Assembly: GCF_043633585.1 (NCBI RefSeq)
Contig: NZ_CP141832.1
Span: 3,689,648-3,753,647, forward strand
Direction of reading: 5' to 3'
DNA length: 64,000 nucleotides
Origin: Lacrimispora sinapis
GTDB taxonomy: Bacteria > Bacillota > Clostridia > Lachnospirales > Lachnospiraceae
Shown in pieces: positions 8,020-17,272 of this stretch; position 1 is the stretch's first letter, and each line of letters starts with the position of its first letter. A program made the translations under genes and the position numbers. The notes below the pieces were generated by a model, which was not told the origin of the DNA, did not search any database, and saw nothing but the letters and a program-made list of their open reading frames with translations.

Positions 8020-9778
8020 TACAGGTAAAATCTTCGGCATCAACGGCCCTGTGATTTATTTAAAGGGTGATACGGGATTTCAGATGAATGAGATGGTCTA
8101 CGTTGGAAAGGACCACCTGGTGGGGGAAGTCATCGGTCTGACAGACCGGCGCACCACCGTACAGGTCTATGAGGAAACCAGCGGCCTAAAACCAGGGGAA
8201 ACGGTGACCTCTACCGGCTTCCCCGTATCCGTCACTCTGGCTCCCGGCATATTAAATAACATCTTTGACGGAATCGAACGTCCCCTGTCGGAGATTGCAA
8301 AAACCGGCGGTGCCTATATTGACCGCGGCATCCAGGTAGATTCTCTTGATACACAAAAACTTTGGGACACTCATATAACGGTGAAAAAGGGCGATCACCT
8401 TCTGCCCGGCTCCATCATTGCCGAAGTACCGGAAACACCTGCTATCGTCCATAAGGTCATGATTCCTCCTGATATGGAAGGTGAGGTGGCAGAGGTGGTT
8501 TCCGACGGCTCCTATACCATCAGCCAGCCTCTTCTGACTCTGAAGCTTTCAGACGGTACCACCAAACAAGTGACCATGACTCAGAAATGGCCCATCCGGG
8601 TCCCCAGACCTATCTTAAAACGGTATCCTGCCACCAAGCCTTTGATCACCGGCCAGAGAATCATTGATACTCTGTTTCCCCTGGCAAAAGGCGGCACTGC
8701 CTGTATCCCCGGCGGTTTTGGAACAGGAAAGACCATGACCCAGCACCAGATCGCCAAGTGGTCTGATGCGGATATCATCATTTATATCGGCTGCGGGGAG
8801 CGCGGCAATGAGATGACTCAGGTTCTGGAGGAATTTACAGAGCTGATCGACCCCCGTTCCGGCAATCCCTTAATGGACCGGACCACTCTGATTGCCAATA
8901 CCTCAAACATGCCTGTGGCTGCCAGAGAGGCCAGCCTCTATTCCGGTCTTACCCTGGCAGAATATTACCGGGATATGGGATATCATGTTGCCATCATGGC
9001 AGATTCCACCTCCAGATGGGCAGAGGCTTTGAGGGAGTTATCGGGACGTCTTGAGGAGATGCCTGCGGAAGAAGGCTTCCCGGCATACCTGGCTTCCCGG
9101 CTGTCCGCCTTTTATGAACGGGCAGGTATCATGCAGAACTTAAACGGGACCGAAGGTTCCGTTACCATCATCGGTGCGGTATCTCCTCAGGGCGGAGACT
9201 TTTCCGAGCCGGTGACCCAGAACACCAAGCGTTTCGTCCGCTGCTTCTGGGGTCTGGACCGGAATCTTGCCAATGAGCGTCATTTCCCTGCCATCCACTG
9301 GCTCAGCAGCTATTCGGAGTATCTCACTGATCTGGCTCCCTGGTATGTGGATTACGTGGATAAAAAATTTGTGGATTACAGGAACCGTCTGGTATTTTTG
9401 CTGACCCAGGAAAGCAGCCTTATGGAAATCGTTAAGCTGATCGGCGGAGATATGCTTCCTGACGACCAGAAGCTGATCCTTGAAATTTCCAAGGTGATCC
9501 GGGTCGGATTTTTACAGCAGAATGCGTTCCATAAAGAAGATACCTGCGTTCCTATGGAAAAGCAGTTCTTAATGATGGATCTGATTCTTTATTTATACAA
9601 AAAATCCCGTTCTCTAATATCCATGGGAATGCCCATGTCCGTATTAAAGGAGGACCCTATTTTTGATAAGATCATTTCCCTAAAATACGATGTTCCCAAT
9701 GACCGGCTGGATCTTTTCGATGACTACAAAAAGCAGATTGATGCCTTTTATGAATCCGTCATCGAACGCAACGCTTAG
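8012..9778 (+). CDS. ntpA: V-type ATP synthase catalytic subunit A
   Basis: The catalytic V1 subunit, 588 aa. The Walker A loop GGFGTGKT is at residues 234-241, and the order beta-barrel, non-homologous region (about 110-190), nucleotide-binding domain and helical C-terminus is normal for subunit A. Further conserved features are GCGERGNEM, which holds the catalytic glutamate, and SRWAEALRE. It overlaps subunit E by eight bases and is followed 14 bases later by subunit B. Confidence 0.98.
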   Translation: MSNTGKIFGINGPVIYLKGDTGFQMNEMVYVGKDHLVGEVIGLTDRRTTVQVYEETSGLKPGETVTSTGFPVSVTLAPGILNNIFDGIERPLSEIAKTGGAYIDRGIQVDSLDTQKLWDTHITVKKGDHLLPGSIIAEVPETPAIVHKVMIPPDMEGEVAEVVSDGSYTISQPLLTLKLSDGTTKQVTMTQKWPIRVPRPILKRYPATKPLITGQRIIDTLFPLAKGGTACIPGGFGTGKTMTQHQIAKWSDADIIIYIGCGERGNEMTQVLEEFTELIDPRSGNPLMDRTTLIANTSNMPVAAREASLYSGLTLAEYYRDMGYHVAIMADSTSRWAEALRELSGRLEEMPAEEGFPAYLASRLSAFYERAGIMQNLNGTEGSVTIIGAVSPQGGDFSEPVTQNTKRFVRCFWGLDRNLANERHFPAIHWLSSYSEYLTDLAPWYVDYVDKKFVDYRNRLVFLLTQESSLMEIVKLIGGDMLPDDQKLILEISKVIRVGFLQQNAFHKEDTCVPMEKQFLMMDLILYLYKKSRSLISMGMPMSVLKEDPIFDKIISLKYDVPNDRLDLFDDYKKQIDAFYESVIERNA

Positions 9779-9792
9779 GAAGGAGGAAGAAA

Positions 9793-11196
9793 ATGGCAAT
9801 CGAATATTTAGGCTTAAGTGCAATCAACGGCCCGCTGGTCGTATTGGAAGGCGTCCAGAATGCTTCCTTTGACGAAATCGTGGAAATGACTGTCGCAGGA
9901 AAGAAAAAAAAGCTGGGAAGAATCATTGAGGTTTACGAGGATAAAGCCATCATCCAGGTCTTTGAAGGAACCGAAGGACTGGCACTCCGAAACGTCCACA
10001 CCCGCCTTACCGGACACCCCATGGAGCTGTCCGTATCCGAAGACATGTTAGGCCGGACCTTTAACGGGATTGGAGTCCCCATTGACGGATTAGGAGATAT
10101 TGGCTCCGACATCCGGCTGGACATTAACGGTAAGCCCTTAAACCCTGTAACCAGAGAATATCCAAGAGATTATATCCGTACCGGTATTTCAGCCATCGAC
10201 GGGCTTATGACACTGATACGGGGACAGAAACTGCCAATCTTTTCCGGCAACGGTCTTCCTCATGATGAACTGGCGGCTCAGATCGTTCAGCAGGCTTCCT
10301 TAGGGGATGATGCGGACTCCAGCGAAAAGTTCGCCGTGGTGTTTGCGGCAATGGGGGTGAAATACGATGTGGCAGACTTTTTCCGCAGGACCTTTGAGGA
10401 AAGCGGAGTTTCCGATCACGTTGCCATGTTTATCAATCTGGCAAATGACCCGGTGGTGGAGCGTCTGATCACACCAAAGGTGGCTCTTACTCTGGCGGAA
10501 TATTTAGCATTTGAAAAAGGAATGCACATCCTTGTGATTTTAACAGATATGACGGCTTACGCGGAGGCTCTCCGTGAGGTTTCCTCTTCAAAAGGAGAAA
10601 TCCCTTCCAGAAAAGGATATCCGGGCTATTTGTACAGTGAACTGGCCTCCATCTATGAACGGGCGGGAATCGTAAAAGAACAGCATGGTTCCGTCACACA
10701 GATTCCCATCCTCACCATGCCAAACGATGACATCACCCACCCCATTCCGGACCTTACGGGATATATCACAGAGGGTCAGATCGTACTGGACCGCAGCTTA
10801 TACGGCCAGTCCGTTTACCCGCCCATCAACGTCCTCCCCTCTCTCAGCCGTCTGATGAAGGATGGCATCGGAGAAGGCTTTACCAGGGCCGATCATCAGG
10901 GCGTGGCAAACCAGCTGTTTTCCTGTTATGCAAAGGTGGGCGATGCAAGAGCGCTGGCGTCGGTTATCGGTGAAGATGAGCTTTCTCCCATTGACAAGAA
11001 ATACCTGGTATTCGGGAAAGAATTTGAAAACCGGTTCGTGGGCCAGGGAAATCATACAAACCGCAACATCCTAGAGACGCTCACCATTGGCTGGGAACTG
11101 TTAGGACTACTGCCAAGAGCCGAATTAGACCGTATTGATACAAAAGTCCTGGATCAGTATTACAAGGAAACCACCCCTGACGCTTCGGAAGAATAG
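9793..11196 (+). CDS. ntpB: V-type ATP synthase subunit B
   Basis: The non-catalytic nucleotide-binding subunit that alternates with A in the V1 hexamer. At 467 aa it lacks an intact Walker A (the position reads FSGNGLPHDELA) as expected for B, and carries the family motifs FAAMGVKYDVADFF, LTDMTAYAEALREV and PSLSRLMKDGIG. AGGAGGAAG precedes the ATG. Confidence 0.97.
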   Translation: MAIEYLGLSAINGPLVVLEGVQNASFDEIVEMTVAGKKKKLGRIIEVYEDKAIIQVFEGTEGLALRNVHTRLTGHPMELSVSEDMLGRTFNGIGVPIDGLGDIGSDIRLDINGKPLNPVTREYPRDYIRTGISAIDGLMTLIRGQKLPIFSGNGLPHDELAAQIVQQASLGDDADSSEKFAVVFAAMGVKYDVADFFRRTFEESGVSDHVAMFINLANDPVVERLITPKVALTLAEYLAFEKGMHILVILTDMTAYAEALREVSSSKGEIPSRKGYPGYLYSELASIYERAGIVKEQHGSVTQIPILTMPNDDITHPIPDLTGYITEGQIVLDRSLYGQSVYPPINVLPSLSRLMKDGIGEGFTRADHQGVANQLFSCYAKVGDARALASVIGEDELSPIDKKYLVFGKEFENRFVGQGNHTNRNILETLTIGWELLGLLPRAELDRIDTKVLDQYYKETTPDASEE

Positions 11197-11207
11197 GAGG
11201 GAAATTC

Positions 11208-11834
11208 ATGAATCCCAATACATTTCCCACGAAAGGAAATTTAATTCTTGCCAAAAACTCTCTCGCTCTGGCCAGACAGGGCTATGAGTTAATGGATAAA
11301 AAGCGGAACATTCTGATCAAAGAGCTGATGGAGCTAATTGATGAGGCCAAGGGCATCCAGTCTGAAATTGATGAGACCTTTACTTCTGCTTATAAAGCCC
11401 TTCAAAAGGCGAACATTGAACTAGGCATTGATTATGTAAAGGACATCGCTCTGGCGGTGCCTGTGGACGATTCGGTGCGCATCAAGACCAGAAGCATTAT
11501 GGGGACGGAGATTCCTTTGGTGGAGCATGAAAAGCGGCCATTAAACTTAACTTATGCCTATTACAGCACAAAGGAATCTCTTGATGAGGCCCGCTACAAG
11601 TTTGAACGGGTAAAGGAACTGACCTTAAAGCTTTCCATGGTGGAAAACTCCGCTTACCGTCTGGCAAACAGCATCAAACGGACCCAGAAACGGGCCAATG
11701 CACTGAAGAACATCACCATTCCCCGTTATGAAACGCTGACCAGAAACATCACCAATTCTCTTGAGGAAAAGGACAGGGAAGAATTTACAAGACTAAAGGT
11801 GATTAAACGAACGAAAAATAGCAGCAACGGGTGA
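11208..11834 (+). CDS. ntpD: V-type ATP synthase subunit D
   Basis: The central rotor axle, equivalent to F-type gamma, 208 aa. Two long antiparallel coiled-coil helices (PTKGNLILAKNSLALARQGY at the N-terminus and NALKNITIPRYETLTRNIT at the C-terminus) match the vATP-synt_D family. It is the last gene of the operon. No intrinsic terminator follows; the next visible item is a yaaA remnant on the opposite strand. Confidence 0.95.
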   Translation: MNPNTFPTKGNLILAKNSLALARQGYELMDKKRNILIKELMELIDEAKGIQSEIDETFTSAYKALQKANIELGIDYVKDIALAVPVDDSVRIKTRSIMGTEIPLVEHEKRPLNLTYAYYSTKESLDEARYKFERVKELTLKLSMVENSAYRLANSIKRTQKRANALKNITIPRYETLTRNITNSLEEKDREEFTRLKVIKRTKNSSNG

Positions 11835-11860
11835 CAGAGAATGCAAATGGGATAGATTTT

Positions 11861-12070
11861 TTAGTTCGGCCAAAGAAATACCAATTTATTATGCCCGAAA
11901 AAGAGTTCGCTGTACTTTTCTTCCATAAAACGGACCATTTCTCCCCTTGCCATCTTGGCAAGGGTTCCCTTTTGCTTTCCTTTCCCACCGGATAATTCTC
12001 CAAATTCCACGGTAATAAGCTTGTCCTCCGGGGCCAGATATTTCTCAATTGCTGTGGAATACTGCTTACC
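11861..12070 (-). pseudogene. yaaA: 3' remnant of a yaaA (UPF0246/DUF328) gene
   Basis: The minus strand encodes KQYSTAIEKYLAPEDKLITV, then the hallmark KGTLAKMARGEMVRFM, ending in LVFLWPN and a stop at 11861. From memory this matches the C-terminal ~70 residues of the peroxide-stress protein YaaA, whose family shares a KxARGxMxRF motif. Upstream an in-frame TGA appears three codons before the conserved part and no start or ribosome binding site is present. The rest of the gene is therefore gone and this is a decayed fragment. Confidence 0.6.
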
Positions 12071-12102
12071 GGAAATGAATCACAAAATTCCCAACTCCGT
12101 AG

Positions 12103-12132
12103 TTGACAAAAATTATCTGCATATGGTATGAT
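12103..12132 (+). promoter_or_regulatory. Promoter of the riboswitch / P-type ATPase transcript
   Basis: TTGACA (12103-12108), an 18-base spacer and TATGAT (12127-12132) lie just before the riboswitch. Confidence 0.75.
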
Positions 12133-12136
12133 ACTA

Positions 12137-12250
12137 AAACACTTGAGGGAGTAGTTTGCGCAGTATTTCTGCGTGCCAAGTCAACATACTGACCATTTAC
12201 GGTCTGGCTTGCCTTAATAAACGAGACTCATGTATAGCGTGGGCTATACA
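12137..12250 (+). ncRNA. yybP-ykoY (Mn2+) riboswitch
   Basis: The leader carries the conserved yybP-ykoY elements in order: a GGGAGTAG box, a variable stem, the internal GTCAACATACTGACC segment, GGTCTGGCT, and a closing AAACGAGACTCATG that pairs imperfectly with the CTTGAG at the 5' end. This family senses Mn2+ and commonly controls metal P-type ATPases, which fits the gene below. It is followed directly by terminator hairpins, so transcriptional control is likely: metal binding should stabilise the closing stem and prevent the first terminator. Confidence 0.85.
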
Positions 12251-12265
12251 TGGTCTATTTTTTTT
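12225..12265 (+). terminator. Riboswitch expression-platform terminator 1
   Basis: CATGTATAGC pairs with GCTATACATG around a four-base loop, followed by a long T run (about 12257-12265). The 5' arm includes GACTCATG, the 3' half of the riboswitch closing stem, so the two structures are mutually exclusive. Confidence 0.85.
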
Positions 12266-12266
12266 G

Positions 12267-12299
12267 ACTCATGCATCGCTTGCCTATGCATGAGTTTTT
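12267..12299 (+). terminator. Riboswitch expression-platform terminator 2
   Basis: ACTCATGCAT (12267-12276) pairs perfectly with ATGCATGAGT (12286-12295), followed by five T. Its 5' arm repeats the GACTCATG of the first terminator, so it looks like a duplicated expression platform. Confidence 0.7.
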
Positions 12300-12326
12300 G
12301 TTATATACAAATAATCTAAGGAGAGA

Positions 12327-14984
12327 ATGGCATTGAAGGAATTTCAGGAAAACACACGGGATTTACTCAACCGGCTGCAGACCCACGATGCAGACGGACT
12401 AAAAAGCGGACAAGTAGAAATACAGCGGGAGAAATACGGAAGCAATACGCTGACCAGGGAAAAACCTGAGTCGCTGATGCGGCGCATTGGGGAAGCTGCC
12501 AGAGAACCCATGATTCTCATGCTCATCATGGCTGGTGTCATCGCGCTTCTGGTCAACATCATTCGCGCCACCACCGGCTCAGAGGCAGATTTTTTAGAAT
12601 GCCTGGGCATTTTTGCAGCCATCTTTCTGTCTGTACTGATCACCGTCATCATGGAAGGCAAAAGTGCCAAAGCCTTTGAAGCCTTATCTAAAATCAGCGA
12701 TGATACCATGATCAAGGTGATCCGGGACGGCCAAACGCATTTGCTGAGCCAGAGGGAAATCGTTGTCGGCGACATCATTCTTCTTTCCACCGGGGATAAG
12801 ATTCCTGCCGATGGACGGCTTTTACAGAGTTCCGGACTGACCGCAGATGAATCCGCACTGACCGGAGAGAGCCTGCCTGCAAAAAAAGAGGCGGATCTTC
12901 TCATTGTGGATGAAAAGACACCGTTAGCGGAACGGGCCAACATGGTGTATTCCGGCAACTTCATCACGGGCGGTTACGGTAAGATGGTGGTAACTGCAGT
13001 CGGTGACAGCACAGAATTCGGAACCATTGCAAAAGAGCTTACAAATGCGGAACGCTCTTCCACCCCTCTTCAGGAAAAGCTTGCAAGACTGGGAAAAACG
13101 ATCACCTTACTGGGTATTATTGCTGCTGCCATTGTTTTTTCCTCAGAGCTGATCTCCTTTGCTTTGGAAGGCAGGCTTACACTGGAAACCGTTCTCGATG
13201 CATTTGTTACCAGCATCGTTCTCATCGTAGCCGCGGTGCCAGAGGGACTTCCCACCATTGTGGCAGTCTCCCTATCCATCAATATCATCAAGCTATCCAG
13301 GCAGAACGCCCTGGTAAAAAAGATGATCGCCTCTGAAACCGTAGGCTGTATCAATGTGATCTGCTCCGATAAGACAGGAACGCTTACAGAAAACAAGATG
13401 ACGGTCTCCGCATTCTACGACGGCTCCTGGAAGGAAAAGACCAGAGACCTTGCTTCAGACTGGCTGATCCATAACATCTGTTTAAACACGACAGCGGACA
13501 TTTCCCCGGATGGTTCCTTTATCGGCAATCCGACGGAATGTGCCATGCTGAACTTCTACCAGCAATCCGATGCCTGCAAAAAAAGCGGAAAGACTTATAA
13601 GGATGAACGCTGTGACCACGAAGTGCTCCATGCGTTCCCGTTTTCTTCCGAGTTAAAGCACATGACCACCATCAGCAAGGTGGATGGAAAGATCATCTCC
13701 TATGTAAAAGGAAGTCCGGAGTGCGTTTTCTCCATGTGTGCCCTTTCTGACGAGGAGCGCGCCAGGATTGAAACCTTCATCGTAAAAGCACAGGAAAAAG
13801 CCATGCGTGTCATTGCCTTTGCCCATAAGGAACTTCATGAAATGCGGGACTATGAAGAGGAAGCTCATCACAATGCCATGGAAAAGGACATGGTATTTGA
13901 CGGTTTTGCCGCCATTTCCGATCCTCTTCGTTCCGATGTTTACGAAGCGGTCAAAAACTGCCGCATGGCCGGAGTGGATTTAAAGATCCTGACCGGCGAC
14001 AATATCATTACGGCTACCGCCATTGCCAATGAGCTTCAGATTCTTGAAGATGGAAGGATGGCAGTGGAGGCCAGAGAAATTGTGGAGCTAAGTGATCAAG
14101 CGCTTCTTGATCTCCTTCCCAGAATCAGCGTCATTGCCCGGAGCACCCCTTCTATTAAGATGCGGGTGGTAAAACTGTTAAAATCCCAGAACAACGTGGT
14201 TGCCGTCACCGGTGACGGAATCAACGACGCTCCTGCCATAAAGAACGCAGATGTGGGCATTGCCATGGGCATCTCCGGTACGGAAGTTTCCAAAGAGGCC
14301 AGTGACATCGTGCTCCTTGACGATTCCTTCTCCACCATAGTAAAAGCCATTGCCTGGGGACGGGGCATCTATGAGAATTTCAAACGTTTTATCCAGTTCC
14401 AGCTTACGGTCAATCTTTCTTCCGTGATTGTTGTATTTTCCTCTATTCTATTGGGATTAAAAGCACCATTTACGGCTCTCCAGCTGTTATGGATCAATAT
14501 CATTATGGACGGGCCGCCTGCCCTCACTCTTGGTCTGGAACCTATTTATGATGATTTGATGAATCGTCCTCCTACGGGAAGAAGTGACAGCATTATATCA
14601 AAGACCATGTTCCTTCGGATTGGACTTACAGGAATGTATATCTCCGTCATATTCCTATGCCAATATGTCTTTAACTTTTTAGGTGCAACCGACAGGGAAA
14701 TGACGACCGTACTCTTTACCCTGTTCGCCCTATTCCAGCTTTTCAATGCCTTTAACTGCCGGGAGCTTCATAAAACCAGCATCTTCAAGCATTTATTTCA
14801 GAACCGGATCATGCTTTTGGTCATATCTGTTACCTTCCTTCTGCAAATTCTGATCATTCAGTTTGCAGGGGCATTTTTCGGAACGGTGCCTCTTGGCTTT
14901 GCCATGTGGCTTAAAATCTTCGGGCTTACCTTCAGTGTTATTCTCCTATCCGAGTTTGTGAAGCTGCTGCTGCACCGTAAGTAA
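12327..14984 (+). CDS. Cation-translocating P-type ATPase (Ca2+/Mn2+ type)
   Basis: An 885-aa P2-type ATPase that exports divalent cations. Motifs in order: actuator TGES (179-182), PEGLP (305-309) in the ion-binding helix as in SERCA/PMCA-type pumps, phosphorylation motif DKTGTLT with Asp348, and hinge GDGINDAP. About ten membrane helices are expected, with six in the C-terminal part. The N-terminus has no heavy-metal-binding domain. AAGGAGAG precedes the ATG. The Mn2+ riboswitch upstream suggests Mn2+ efflux as a physiological role, although the family is usually annotated as calcium-transporting. Confidence 0.92.
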   Translation: MALKEFQENTRDLLNRLQTHDADGLKSGQVEIQREKYGSNTLTREKPESLMRRIGEAAREPMILMLIMAGVIALLVNIIRATTGSEADFLECLGIFAAIFLSVLITVIMEGKSAKAFEALSKISDDTMIKVIRDGQTHLLSQREIVVGDIILLSTGDKIPADGRLLQSSGLTADESALTGESLPAKKEADLLIVDEKTPLAERANMVYSGNFITGGYGKMVVTAVGDSTEFGTIAKELTNAERSSTPLQEKLARLGKTITLLGIIAAAIVFSSELISFALEGRLTLETVLDAFVTSIVLIVAAVPEGLPTIVAVSLSINIIKLSRQNALVKKMIASETVGCINVICSDKTGTLTENKMTVSAFYDGSWKEKTRDLASDWLIHNICLNTTADISPDGSFIGNPTECAMLNFYQQSDACKKSGKTYKDERCDHEVLHAFPFSSELKHMTTISKVDGKIISYVKGSPECVFSMCALSDEERARIETFIVKAQEKAMRVIAFAHKELHEMRDYEEEAHHNAMEKDMVFDGFAAISDPLRSDVYEAVKNCRMAGVDLKILTGDNIITATAIANELQILEDGRMAVEAREIVELSDQALLDLLPRISVIARSTPSIKMRVVKLLKSQNNVVAVTGDGINDAPAIKNADVGIAMGISGTEVSKEASDIVLLDDSFSTIVKAIAWGRGIYENFKRFIQFQLTVNLSSVIVVFSSILLGLKAPFTALQLLWINIIMDGPPALTLGLEPIYDDLMNRPPTGRSDSIISKTMFLRIGLTGMYISVIFLCQYVFNFLGATDREMTTVLFTLFALFQLFNAFNCRELHKTSIFKHLFQNRIMLLVISVTFLLQILIIQFAGAFFGTVPLGFAMWLKIFGLTFSVILLSEFVKLLLHRK

Positions 14985-14993
14985 GCATCAAAC

Positions 14994-15046
14994 AGCCGGT
15001 GGAACGACCGCATGCTTTCTATACCGGCGTTTCACTGGCTTTTTTA
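14994..15046 (+). terminator. Terminator after the P-type ATPase
   Basis: AGCCGGTGGAACG pairs, with G-T wobbles, with CGTTTCACTGGCT, followed by six T. Confidence 0.7.
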
Positions 15047-15135
15047 ATGGTTACATCTTATAGGAAATGATATAATAAAACTTATGGGATATAAAAACAG
15101 AAATCAGGTTATACCAGAAATGGATAAGGAGCGTT

Positions 15136-15834
15136 ATGAAAATTGCAGTTTGCGATGATAATATTTTGTTTCAGGAAGAAATCAAAAATCTTTTATATGA
15201 ATACTTTGGAAGACTCTCTGTGGAGATAAAACTGTTTTCAAACGGAATGGAGTTTCTTAGAGCGGTCCAATCCATCAGCAATCCTTTTGACCTTGTTTTT
15301 ATGGACATTGAAATGCCGGGAATTGACGGGCTGGAAACTTCAAGGCAGCTAAGAAAAAAGAACCGGGATCTATTCCTGATATTTTTATCAAGCCACACCG
15401 AGCTGGCCTTTGATGGTTATGAGGTGGATGCCTTTCGCTTCCTTACAAAGCCGGTCAAGCGGGACAAATTATGGAAAGCATTAAGTGACTGGGAGAAATC
15501 ACGCCTTTCCGAGGAACGAATCTGCTTCAATCTTGGTGACCGCAGTCAGGTATTAAGCTGGAGTGAGATCCAGTACATTCAAAGCGAAAATGTCTACGTA
15601 AATGTGGTCACCGTAAGTCAACGGATTCTCGTCCGCATGAAGATGAAGGAGCTGGAAAAAAAGATGCCGGAATCCATGTTTTTTAAGCCCCACCGCAGTT
15701 ATTTGGTGAACTTAAAGCATATTCTCAGCTTTGATTCCAAAAAAATCCGCATGGCGGACGGTCTGGAGGTACCCTTAAGCCGGAGACATGCGGCAGAATT
15801 CCGGAACCGGATGATGAAATTTTTAAACCGTTGA
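15136..15834 (+). CDS. LytTR-family response regulator
   Basis: A 232-aa DNA-binding response regulator. The receiver domain (about 1-120) has acidic residues in CDDN and the phospho-acceptor Asp57 in FMDIEMPGIDG. The C-terminal LytTR domain (about 130-232) includes the family-typical PHRSYLVNL segment. It is followed 37 bases later by the GHKL sensor kinase, an AgrA/AgrC-like arrangement. No autoinducer-peptide gene was seen nearby. Confidence 0.92.
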   Translation: MKIAVCDDNILFQEEIKNLLYEYFGRLSVEIKLFSNGMEFLRAVQSISNPFDLVFMDIEMPGIDGLETSRQLRKKNRDLFLIFLSSHTELAFDGYEVDAFRFLTKPVKRDKLWKALSDWEKSRLSEERICFNLGDRSQVLSWSEIQYIQSENVYVNVVTVSQRILVRMKMKELEKKMPESMFFKPHRSYLVNLKHILSFDSKKIRMADGLEVPLSRRHAAEFRNRMMKFLNR

Positions 15835-15871
15835 TAGAAACCTGCTTAACTTCTGTGGAGGGATCACTCAT

Positions 15872-17179
15872 ATGAATACCGTTTACCAATTGATCGGGGG
15901 ACTTGAGATTTTGATTCTCATGACTGCAATCGCCCGATATGTATTTCTCATCAACGCCCCTCAGACAAGAAGCGGGCTGCTGCTTTTCTGGGGGAGCTTT
16001 CTCCTTGCGGAAACAATAGCGGGAGCTGTCTTTCATTCGGAGCCGGCAACTGCCCTGCTTCCCTTTTTATTTGCCATACTATTTCTTTGGCAGGGAAGAC
16101 CGTCCCGACGCATTCTGGGAATGTTTTTTATCATTCCAATCTCCGGAATGATGCTCTCTCTTCTATTTCTTCCAATAATGATCGTATATCTGTTTACAGG
16201 CTCTATGAATCAGGTACTGGACAACAAAGACATCTTCTGGATTCCTATGGATATTCTGTTTTGGTTCTTCTGCATTCTATTTGCGGTAAAAGTCAGACGC
16301 TGGAAAAGCAGGTATTCTGATTCCTTTAATCAACGGAAACTGACACAATGGGAAACCCTTTTACTATGGGGAATCGGTTTCCTTTTACTGGTCCTTTTCT
16401 TCCTGTTGAGCCTTATTGATGAATTTTCTTTTACGCTTTCTATCGCCAGAGGGTTTGTCATCGGTGCCATTGTGATTTTAGGAATCCTTCTGTATACCGT
16501 TGTTGCAGTCACCATTCAGGGGAATCGGAACGCCTATTTTGAACGGGAAGCCGCTTTGAATGAATATTATTTGAATGCACAGCTAAAACATTTTAAGGCT
16601 TATCAGGAAACCCAAAAACAAACCCGGAGAATCCGCCACGATATGAAAAATCACATGGCCTGCCTGTACGCACTTTTAGAAAAGGGACATTATGAAGAGG
16701 CTCAGCTCTATATCAAAGAGATGAATGAGCTGGTAAACCAGTCCGAAGAACATTTTCATACCGGTGATCCCATGATCGACGCCATCTTAAACGAAAAAAC
16801 TCCGGATGCTCTTTCAAACGGAATCCGCCTGTCTGTAGAGGGAATTCCCCAATTTTCCCATATGGAACCGGTGGATGTCTGTACGATTTTTGCAAACGCC
16901 ATGGACAATGCCATCGAAGCCCAAAAAGATTTAAATGACCGGAACAAATGGATCCATGTTTCATTTGTCCGCCAGCATGCCATGCAGTACATCCGCATTG
17001 AAAACCCCTCAAATGAAGTCCGTAAATCAGGCACCTCCTTCCTCACGGAAAAGGACCCAAAAGAGCATGGATTCGGACTGGAGAATATAAGACGAGCCGT
17101 TGAAAAATATGACGGTCAAATGAATGCTTCCTATCAGAACGGGATATTTGTACTGGAAGTGCTCTTTACAACAAAATAA
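15872..17179 (+). CDS. GHKL-domain sensor histidine kinase
   Basis: A 435-aa AgrC-like kinase. About six membrane helices fill the first ~215 residues. A coiled segment then leads to the dimerisation helix with the phospho-accepting His256 in RRIRHDMKNH, and a GHKL ATPase domain at about 325-435 (FANAMDNAIEA, HGFGLENIRRAVEKYDG). GGAGGG precedes the ATG. It is the partner of the LytTR regulator upstream. The signal is unknown; AgrC relatives sense peptides. Confidence 0.9.
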   Translation: MNTVYQLIGGLEILILMTAIARYVFLINAPQTRSGLLLFWGSFLLAETIAGAVFHSEPATALLPFLFAILFLWQGRPSRRILGMFFIIPISGMMLSLLFLPIMIVYLFTGSMNQVLDNKDIFWIPMDILFWFFCILFAVKVRRWKSRYSDSFNQRKLTQWETLLLWGIGFLLLVLFFLLSLIDEFSFTLSIARGFVIGAIVILGILLYTVVAVTIQGNRNAYFEREAALNEYYLNAQLKHFKAYQETQKQTRRIRHDMKNHMACLYALLEKGHYEEAQLYIKEMNELVNQSEEHFHTGDPMIDAILNEKTPDALSNGIRLSVEGIPQFSHMEPVDVCTIFANAMDNAIEAQKDLNDRNKWIHVSFVRQHAMQYIRIENPSNEVRKSGTSFLTEKDPKEHGFGLENIRRAVEKYDGQMNASYQNGIFVLEVLFTTK

Positions 17180-17272
17180 CTGCCATCCGCAACAAAAAAT
17201 CACCAGGAAATGATTCCTATGCTATATTGGGTCTATCAAACACCGCGGTCCGGCGGTAGAAGGGTGGTAGAT

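Noticed and set aside
11803..12048. Minus-strand 81-codon ORF over the yaaA remnant
   Set aside because: It is a different frame from the YaaA-like reading and has no family resemblance; the remnant frame explains the conservation.
15136..17179. agr-type quorum-sensing locus
   Set aside because: The regulator and kinase resemble AgrA/AgrC, but no AgrB-like protease or precursor-peptide ORF is nearby; the CPBP protease is not AgrB.
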